DNA from: a virus
Reading direction: 5' to 3' (one strand)
Virus record (IMG/VR): IMGVR_UViG_3300027320_000046
Span: 1-26,345 of that record
Length of the DNA: 26,345 bases
The notes beneath the pieces were generated by a model. It was given only the letters and a program-made list of their open reading frames with translations. It did not search any database and had not been told where the DNA came from. Each line of letters begins with the position of its first letter. Position 1 is the first letter of the stretch. Shown in pieces: positions 21,150-26,345 of this stretch. The position numbers and the translations under genes are program-made.

Positions 21150-22769
21150 TTATCGATATGTCGTATCGACTTTCCAATAATCACCCCCAGCAATAAACAC
21201 TTCTTCTTCTCTTCCATTGACAATAATACCAAAGGGAGTGAGTTCTTCTTCAATCTGTCTCATTTGGGTGTCATATAACTTCTCACGAATATCTATATCT
21301 GTCAAGTCTTTAAAGTAAGTATTTGTGGTTAACCATCCGAACAGTACTAAGCACATTGCTAAGTCGTCATGATAACCTTCGTCTGCTTGATATGATCCTG
21401 CTTTTTCAATAAACGTTGATAATTCACTAATCGTATCAGCATCAAAAATTTGTAACTTCATTTCCTCTAGTAACGACTTAAACGTAAAACAACCCTGTCT
21501 CTTAACTTGCTTTGACATTCTGACACCAAAGGTAGTCGTTCTGCCAAAACCTGGAGACAGATATTGTTTGTTCGCATCTCGAGCAGTTGTAAGAATATTA
21601 TCATATTCTAAGTCGCTATGTAAAATATCAGCGACTTGCTGCCCAATATCATTTACTTCAATCAATACATGTGCGGAATTATAATCTCTTGCAACCTTAT
21701 TTATAATATTGGGAAATAGAAGTGGAGCGATCTTGTTATCACGATACTTTGCCACCATCTTATATGGAACAGATGTAACATCAATTACGACTGCAGTTGA
21801 ATAGTCTCCGCCAATACCTCTGGCAGTATCAACAGTTATCGCATATGTTCTCTCTGGCATAGGTTCTTCAAAGATATCCAATCCATCTTTAGCATAGACT
21901 GGATCGATAGAACTCATATTCCCCAGAGTTTTCGCATTAATAAGTGTATTACTCGAACCGAGGAAATTACACATAACTTCCTGATTGAATTTAAGTTCGC
22001 CGAGCATTTTAAGTTGCTCTTCTGCCCATGCATCATCACGCCCAGGAATTTCGCTATATGGAATGAACATAGGTTCAAATCCATTGACACCTTTTTCTGC
22101 TTCGTTCCAGAATTTCCAGAAGTGATTGTAACCAAGAGGTGTCGATGTCAATAGAATCTTGGTGGTTTGACCAGCGGAAATTGTAGGATAAACCGAAGCA
22201 AAAAACTGTTCAGCAACGGTGTTTGGAATGATCGCTGCTTCGTCGATATACAACCAGTTAACCGACTTACCACGAATACCAGAGGCAGTCGTAGCAGCAG
22301 TAAATACCTTGGATCCGTTTTCTAATTCAACGTCACCCTTGTTCCATGTCTTTACACCTTGCTGCATCCACAGTGGTAAGTTTTCATACATACCTTGGTA
22401 GCGATTCATAACTTCGCGAGCAGCAGATGTTTTGTTGGCAAGGATAGCAACTGTTTTTGCTTCTTTATACAATGTATACCAGAGAATACATGCAGCAGCT
22501 GTAATAGTTTTACCCTGCTGACGACCTTCCATAAGAATCGCTTTACGATTATCTAGGATATGATGGACTTTGCGCTTCTGACAGTCATATAGTTTGAATG
22601 GAATCAAACCAAGATCGAGCGAAACGATCATGCAGTAATTTTCAATGAAGTAAATTGGATCGTCCTCGCACTTAGCGAGTTCTTCTAATTGTTCATGAGT
22701 AAAATTATGTTTATAACCAATCGGTTTTAAATTAATATTACCGTGATATGAGGATTCTTCTTCATTCAT
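21150..22769 (-). CDS. 17: gp17 terminase large subunit
   Basis: DNA-packaging motor ATPase and headful nuclease. Visible: Walker A MEGRQQGKT (about 80-88), Walker B NWLYIDEAA (Asp/Glu about 176-177), the coupling motif LLTSTPLG (about 205) and the RNase H-like nuclease with ITVDTARGIGGDYSTAVVID and later YHDDLAMCLVL. I start it at the ATG at 22769 (MNEEESSYHG); a TTG two codons earlier is unlikely. Length 539 compares with 610 in T4. It overlaps gp16 by 8 bases and lacks a strong ribosome site, so it is probably coupled. An exact TATAAATA occurs inside the gene at 21698-21705. No intein or frameshift is seen. Confidence 0.97.
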   Translation of the reverse strand: MNEEESSYHGNINLKPIGYKHNFTHEQLEELAKCEDDPIYFIENYCMIVSLDLGLIPFKLYDCQKRKVHHILDNRKAILMEGRQQGKTITAAACILWYTLYKEAKTVAILANKTSAAREVMNRYQGMYENLPLWMQQGVKTWNKGDVELENGSKVFTAATTASGIRGKSVNWLYIDEAAIIPNTVAEQFFASVYPTISAGQTTKILLTSTPLGYNHFWKFWNEAEKGVNGFEPMFIPYSEIPGRDDAWAEEQLKMLGELKFNQEVMCNFLGSSNTLINAKTLGNMSSIDPVYAKDGLDIFEEPMPERTYAITVDTARGIGGDYSTAVVIDVTSVPYKMVAKYRDNKIAPLLFPNIINKVARDYNSAHVLIEVNDIGQQVADILHSDLEYDNILTTARDANKQYLSPGFGRTTTFGVRMSKQVKRQGCFTFKSLLEEMKLQIFDADTISELSTFIEKAGSYQADEGYHDDLAMCLVLFGWLTTNTYFKDLTDIDIREKLYDTQMRQIEEELTPFGIIVNGREEEVFIAGGDYWKVDTTYR

Positions 22770-23220
22770 GATCAATGATCTTTGCTTTCTCTGCCTTTAA
22801 TGCTTTGAGTAGATCGGAAGTACTACCAGAGAAAATAATATTGTTCTGAGTATCAATTTGCTGAGACTTCTTGTTGTCGTCTTGTAAAACTTTTTTCTTC
22901 TTCGCCTGTAGATCGAGTAGATCTTTAGCGGCATCACCCGTTGTTTTGATTAATTGACCGACAACTTCATATGCCCGAGGGCTGTCGCTGGCAAGAGCAA
23001 CACCTAGCATTCCATCAAGTGCTTGTTGACTTTTGTCGATAAGATCGTTGATTTTCTTACGGGCAACTTGATAATCGTCTTCGATATCGTCGCCTGTTGG
23101 TATGTACGCAACAGGAACTTGAATTGGTGGAGCAGGTGGGATAACTACTGCGGTAGATGTTGGCGCAGACTGAGTCCCAAAAATCTCATCTAATTTTTCA
23201 TAGTTATTCGAAGAACTCAT
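22762..23220 (-). CDS. 16: gp16 terminase small subunit
   Basis: Recognises and regulates DNA for packaging by gp17. The protein has 152 residues from the ATG at 23220, chosen because GGAG lies 7 bases upstream. N-terminus SSSNNYEKLDEIFGT, a Pro/Val-rich spacer (about 28-45), then the helical core DDYQVARKKINDLIDKSQQA and RAYEVVGQLIKTTGDAAKDL typical of T4-like small terminases (T4 gp16 is 164 aa), and a charged C-terminus (DLLKALKAEKAKI). It overlaps gp15 by 17 bases and gp17 by 8. Confidence 0.92.
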   Translation of the reverse strand: MSSSNNYEKLDEIFGTQSAPTSTAVVIPPAPPIQVPVAYIPTGDDIEDDYQVARKKINDLIDKSQQALDGMLGVALASDSPRAYEVVGQLIKTTGDAAKDLLDLQAKKKKVLQDDNKKSQQIDTQNNIIFSGSTSDLLKALKAEKAKIIDHE

Positions 23221-23977
23221 CAAATGTCTCCACATAGTCCCACACACCAACTTCTGGTGTTACGTCGGATGGTGTTGTTGTCACTGTATATCTTTGTCCA
23301 TTGTTGATATCAACCGTGTCATTTGCGTATGTATTCGCAATAGCAGTTCGAATGATACCTTGCAGTTCGACTGGACCGTAGAAATTTAATCCAAGTTTGA
23401 AATTCAAAGTCCAGATAACTGACTGTCTCTGAGCATAATCGCCTTCATATTGATCTTCATAATCGATTCCTTCCAACGTTATTTGCAAGTCACGTTTGAT
23501 ACCCATCTCTGGAACATCATTAATCGTAACACAAAAGTCTGGATTGAAGAATGGTAGAATCTGCTCAATAATTTGCAATCCATCATCTTGGTTCTTTGCG
23601 AAAACGTAAAGAGAAATCGACATGTCATATGGAGTGCTAGTAAACTGACTGCGTAACTTATTTGTATCGTCGCCAGCACCTACAGCAATGTTTTTTGTCA
23701 GTATGTTGATCTTGCGAGATGGATTGTAATTGAGTCCAGTGATTTCAAACCCAATTCTTGGTAGTGTAATTGCTATGCTTGCAGGATCGATAGTAGGAAC
23801 TGAGGCAATACGAGCAAGAAATTTCTGCTTAGTAGAATATGCTAACGGAACACGAAGACTCTGCGCAAATTCTCCCGCAGAGTTTTTGCGCTGAACAACA
23901 ATGTTGTTGAAGATGGTACCAAAGGCAATAATCGCTTTACGAATATGCGAGTGATAGAAAAATTTACCAGCGAACAT
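23204..23977 (-). CDS. 15: gp15 tail sheath stabiliser / tail terminator
   Basis: Caps the finished tail and connects it to the neck. The sequence aligns by eye with T4 gp15 from the start: FYHSHIRKAIIAFGTIFNNI, VQRKNSAGEFAQSLRVPLAY, KFLARI and ITLPRIGFEITGLNYNPSRK are all recognisable. Length 257 compares with 272 in T4. The ATG overlaps the gp14 stop (TAATG), with GAGG upstream. Confidence 0.95.
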   Translation of the reverse strand: MFAGKFFYHSHIRKAIIAFGTIFNNIVVQRKNSAGEFAQSLRVPLAYSTKQKFLARIASVPTIDPASIAITLPRIGFEITGLNYNPSRKINILTKNIAVGAGDDTNKLRSQFTSTPYDMSISLYVFAKNQDDGLQIIEQILPFFNPDFCVTINDVPEMGIKRDLQITLEGIDYEDQYEGDYAQRQSVIWTLNFKLGLNFYGPVELQGIIRTAIANTYANDTVDINNGQRYTVTTTPSDVTPEVGVWDYVETFDEFFE

Positions 23978-24726
23978 TAGTTCCTCACCAACACTTCGCC
24001 GAATGGATTGATAGACGTAAAGTCTATGATTCCATCATACGCAAGATTATCAAAGTCTTCATTATTTGCTAGAGGATCAATTTCGGTCACCGAATATCCT
24101 GCCAAGATTAGAGAATCACCAGAGTTTAGCAATAGATCATCGCCACCCTCAAGTAAGAACTGGTATGCATATTGATCTTGAGACTTATCATCGATAACAT
24201 CGATTTCTGCATTCCCAGTAATAAATCTCTCAGAACTGTATTCAAAGACTTCGCATTTCAGTTTGAATATGTTAATCTTACCGAGTTGGTAAAACGGATT
24301 AAGAAAATCAACATACTTGATTTCAAAGAACGTCTTAGTTTTTGGAAAATAAAGTATGTCACCTTCTGACGGTCTTGTTGTCAGTTGCAGACTGTCAGCG
24401 TTATCCGCGACAGATTCTTCCCAACGTCTCTTAGAAACTACGAAGGTTGCTGATGCTCTAAACTCAAATCCGAACTTGGTGAACAGATCGCCTTCACCTT
24501 CAAATCCTTCTACGTTCTCTAGATACATTTCCAGAGGATAGAATTGACTGAAGTATGATAGCGGATCTTCGCCGAAAATTGGATCTTGGTTAGCAATTGT
24601 TCTTGGAAGATAGTAAACGTCATGTCCATAAATCTTAAGACTTTCAATGACAAGATCCTCCACCAAACGCTGTTCGTTTGTTGTTCCCGAGGTATTACCA
24701 GATTGAAAGTAAAAATTCGTTGGCAT
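23977..24726 (-). CDS. 14: gp14 neck protein
   Basis: Neck protein joining head and tail with gp13. The N-terminus PTNFYFQSGNTSGTTNEQRL, then LVIESLKIYGHDVYYLPRTI and DPLSYFSQFYPLEMYLENVE, is typical of T4-like gp14. The 249 residues compare with 256 in T4. Three bases separate it from the gp13 stop, and GGGATAA supplies the ribosome site. Confidence 0.95.
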   Translation of the reverse strand: MPTNFYFQSGNTSGTTNEQRLVEDLVIESLKIYGHDVYYLPRTIANQDPIFGEDPLSYFSQFYPLEMYLENVEGFEGEGDLFTKFGFEFRASATFVVSKRRWEESVADNADSLQLTTRPSEGDILYFPKTKTFFEIKYVDFLNPFYQLGKINIFKLKCEVFEYSSERFITGNAEIDVIDDKSQDQYAYQFLLEGGDDLLLNSGDSLILAGYSVTEIDPLANNEDFDNLAYDGIIDFTSINPFGEVLVRN

Positions 24727-24729
24727 CTC

Positions 24730-25698
24730 TTATCCCGTATAGAAATCGACAGGAAGTTCTGACTTGAGTTGCATTTCGTTTTCGATTTGTTTAATCTCGT
24801 CGACTGCTTCGTCATAAACTTGCTGACCATTCAGAAGAACACCACCTGGAAGTTGGATTCCTCCAAACTTCTTCATGTTCTCACCCCATTGACGTTTGAT
24901 CAATGCAGTGGTATACATCTTTAGGAACATGTCATTATAGACTTTAGTGTATTCTGCTGGATCTAGAATGCGATAACACTCAACGATAATGTAATCACCG
25001 ACTTGGAATGTCTCTTTCCAGTTTACGTCGATATAAAGTTTATCTGTTTTTCTGTTAAATCTAATCGAACGCTGTCCAGGGAAAATCTGGTCATACATCT
25101 GTAGAGTTGTTTTAACTTGTGCATAGTAGATAAGGTCTGCTGCCAGAAGATTATACATGTCATTAAGTCTAAACTGATAGACCAAGTTAAACATGTTGTT
25201 TGGATTTTCCATACCATCGCTAGGAGCATTGAAATTGAACAACTTGATGATGCCAATTACTGCGTCTGGAATGGGAATATACTGGTTATCTAAATCACCA
25301 GCGGTATAAAACAGAGAAGATGCAAGCGTACGAGTAAAACCAGAATTAAGACCAGTTACAGGTTCGCTTACTAGGAATACTCCCGTTGTCACACCAACTG
25401 TGGCAGTCGTGCCATCTAATGAAATCAAATAACAAGATGCACCCGATGTTTCGCCGACGAGTTTTTCGCCGAGAGTAAACGAGGGAGAACTTAGTCCGCT
25501 AAATTTAAGAGTGTTGCCTGTAATTTGATGCTTAAGATAAGTTCTTTCGACACCATCGAAATGGTATTCTTGAAAATACTGCAATGCATCGTCAACCCGA
25601 TCAGAAACTTGATCTTCGTCTACGTTAATTTCGATTACTGGGAATCCGAGTCTACGGAGAGAGTAATCAATTAGTCCTTGTCTAGATGAAATTGCCAT
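24730..25698 (-). CDS. 13: gp13 neck protein
   Basis: Head-completion/neck protein. The N-terminus SSRQGLIDYSLRRLGFPVIE and the VDEDQVSDRVDDALQYFQEY segment are the conserved gp13 start. IYYAQVKTTLQMYDQIFPGQ and the VNWKETFQVGDYIIVECYRI region follow. The end contains TALIKRQWGENMKKFGGIQL. Length 322 compares with 309 in T4. GAGG lies before the ATG, and a late promoter lies 19 bases upstream. Confidence 0.96.
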   Translation of the reverse strand: MAISSRQGLIDYSLRRLGFPVIEINVDEDQVSDRVDDALQYFQEYHFDGVERTYLKHQITGNTLKFSGLSSPSFTLGEKLVGETSGASCYLISLDGTTATVGVTTGVFLVSEPVTGLNSGFTRTLASSLFYTAGDLDNQYIPIPDAVIGIIKLFNFNAPSDGMENPNNMFNLVYQFRLNDMYNLLAADLIYYAQVKTTLQMYDQIFPGQRSIRFNRKTDKLYIDVNWKETFQVGDYIIVECYRILDPAEYTKVYNDMFLKMYTTALIKRQWGENMKKFGGIQLPGGVLLNGQQVYDEAVDEIKQIENEMQLKSELPVDFYTG

Positions 25699-25717
25699 AT
25701 CTTGTCCTCTTTGGGAC

Positions 25718-25725
25718 TATTTATA
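25718..25725 (-). promoter_or_regulatory. T4-type late promoter TATAAATA for gp13
   Basis: Exact TATAAATA on the minus strand, overlapping the stop codon of the small fibre-type gene and 19 bases before the gp13 ATG. Confidence 0.87.
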
Positions 25726-25963
25726 ATGAACCCATGTCGTAAACTGAAGGATTTACGCCAGCGATATCACCTAAGTCGATTGTTCCAGGAATTGTAAAAA
25801 ATTCTGGATTGTATCCACCAACTTCGATAATACTTCCGTCGGTTTTTTTTGAGTATAGTGTTCCGTCTGCTAAATTTACCGCAAGTTCTCCGACTGCAAT
25901 TTGACCTGCAGTGGGAACTGCACTAGCAGTCTCACTTCTTTTGAGTTGAATAACTGTTGACAT
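25721..25963 (-). CDS. Small fibre-type structural protein (80 aa)
   Basis: Residues 1-50 (STVIQLKRSETASAVPTAGQ, IAVGELAVNLADGTLYSKKT, DGSIIEVGG) match the short N-terminal attachment domain seen on many phage fibre proteins, of the kind found in the Bordetella phage Mtd N-terminal domain. Here it stands almost alone, with only 30 further residues (EFFTIPGTIDLGDIAGVNPS). The ATG overlaps the stop of the upstream fibre-like gene as TAATG. It could be an adaptor for fibre assembly or a gene cut down from a longer fibre. Confidence 0.8.
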   Translation of the reverse strand: MSTVIQLKRSETASAVPTAGQIAVGELAVNLADGTLYSKKTDGSIIEVGGYNPEFFTIPGTIDLGDIAGVNPSVYDMGSL

Positions 25964-26345
25964 TAGTTAAGCAGAGTCCCCGAAGAATCATAAATTGCAA
26001 CACGAGCGAGAGAATACCACTGTGTCGTCGATGATGCCATCAATTCAATTGAACCGTTTGAAGCAACAGAAATACCAGCATTAATCAATCCAGCATCGAT
26101 ATATGCCGAAGTCGCAGGATAGATCGTAAGAGTGCTTGCGCCTTTATTGACAATTACGATTCTACGACCAGCGGTGGCAGTTGGAAGTCTAACTCCAGTA
26201 GATGCAGCAACTGTAGTAACTACGTTATAATCTACGGTTAGAGCAGTAGCACCCGCTTGAGTTGAACCTGCAGCAGAAACAGCGTTGTTATTATCTACAA
26301 CCGCACCATTCAGTGCTGGTGTTGTTAATGTTTTATTGGTAAAAG
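25963..26345 (-). CDS. C-terminal part of a fibre-like structural protein (cut by window edge)
   Basis: The last 126 or so codons of a leftward gene that begins outside the window; the reading frame is open to the right edge. The sequence is Thr/Ala/Val/Asn-rich and beta-strand-like: NGAVVDNNNAVSAAGSTQAG, TVDYNVVTTVAASTGVRLPT, AGRRIVIVNKGASTLTIYPA, GSIELMASSTTQWYSLARVA and ends SSGTLLN. The combination VRLPTA, GRRIVIVNKG and TLTIYPA is common in phage tail-fibre and short beta-sandwich domains. It sits before the small fibre-type gene and the gp13 neck gene. Confidence 0.75.
   Translation of the reverse strand, partial: FTNKTLTTPALNGAVVDNNNAVSAAGSTQAGATALTVDYNVVTTVAASTGVRLPTATAGRRIVIVNKGASTLTIYPATSAYIDAGLINAGISVASNGSIELMASSTTQWYSLARVAIYDSSGTLLN

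Noticed and set aside
23026-23054. Plus-strand TTGACT followed 17 bases later by TGATTT
   Set aside because: The -10 is poor, GG is missing before it, and it lies inside gp16; it does not fit the promoter family.

Overview
This window is part of the genome of a T4-superfamily myovirus (contractile tail, strictly lytic gene set). All identifiable genes lie on the minus strand, so the genome reads from right to left. Order and sequence match the T4 core block: gp13, gp14, gp15, gp16, gp17, gp18, gp19, gp20, a gp67-like protein, two extra head-operon proteins, gp21, gp22, gp23, a tail-tube-fold protein, UvsY, UvsW, a small conserved protein, gp55, gp47 and gp46. The compact order, the short gp23 (424 aa) and the embedded peptide deformylase and ClpP-like genes resemble the distant marine T4-like phages (cyanophage and pelagiphage type) more than enteric T4. 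No photosynthesis gene is seen, so a heterotrophic, perhaps alphaproteobacterial, host is a guess. No tRNA, CRISPR, IS element or integrase is visible.

Right part (about 12,000-26,345): the late morphogenesis region. It holds the end of a fibre-like protein, a small fibre-type protein, the neck and terminator genes, the terminase, the tail sheath and tube, the portal, the prohead core and protease, and the major capsid protein. Genes are tightly packed with TAATG or ATGA-type overlaps. Six exact copies of the T4 late promoter box TATAAATA sit just upstream of gp13, gp18, gp19, gp22, gp23 and the tube-like gene. A strong intrinsic terminator follows gp23.

Middle part (about 4,200-12,000): recombination, repair and transcription. 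It holds UvsY, UvsW, a possible Sm-like protein and the late sigma factor gp55. Then comes an operon of a membrane protein, a 62-aa protein, gp47, gp46, peptide deformylase, a 121-aa protein and a ClpP-like protease.

Left part (1-4,200): an accessory cassette in which nearly every gene has its own early promoter. It holds a HAD phosphatase whose N-terminus looks like a T4 capsid-targeting sequence, a secreted small protein, a 755-aa protein joining an HExxH metallopeptidase-like domain to a CobT-like VWA domain, two small proteins, and the start of a protein that is possibly the partner MoxR/CobS-type ATPase.

The clearest regulatory signal is a family of eight sigma70-like promoters with an exact 17-bp spacer and an invariant GG before the -10 box. 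Seven fire leftward, in front of the early and middle genes. One (9652-9680) fires rightward and would make RNA antisense to the Sm-like/UvsW/UvsY genes.
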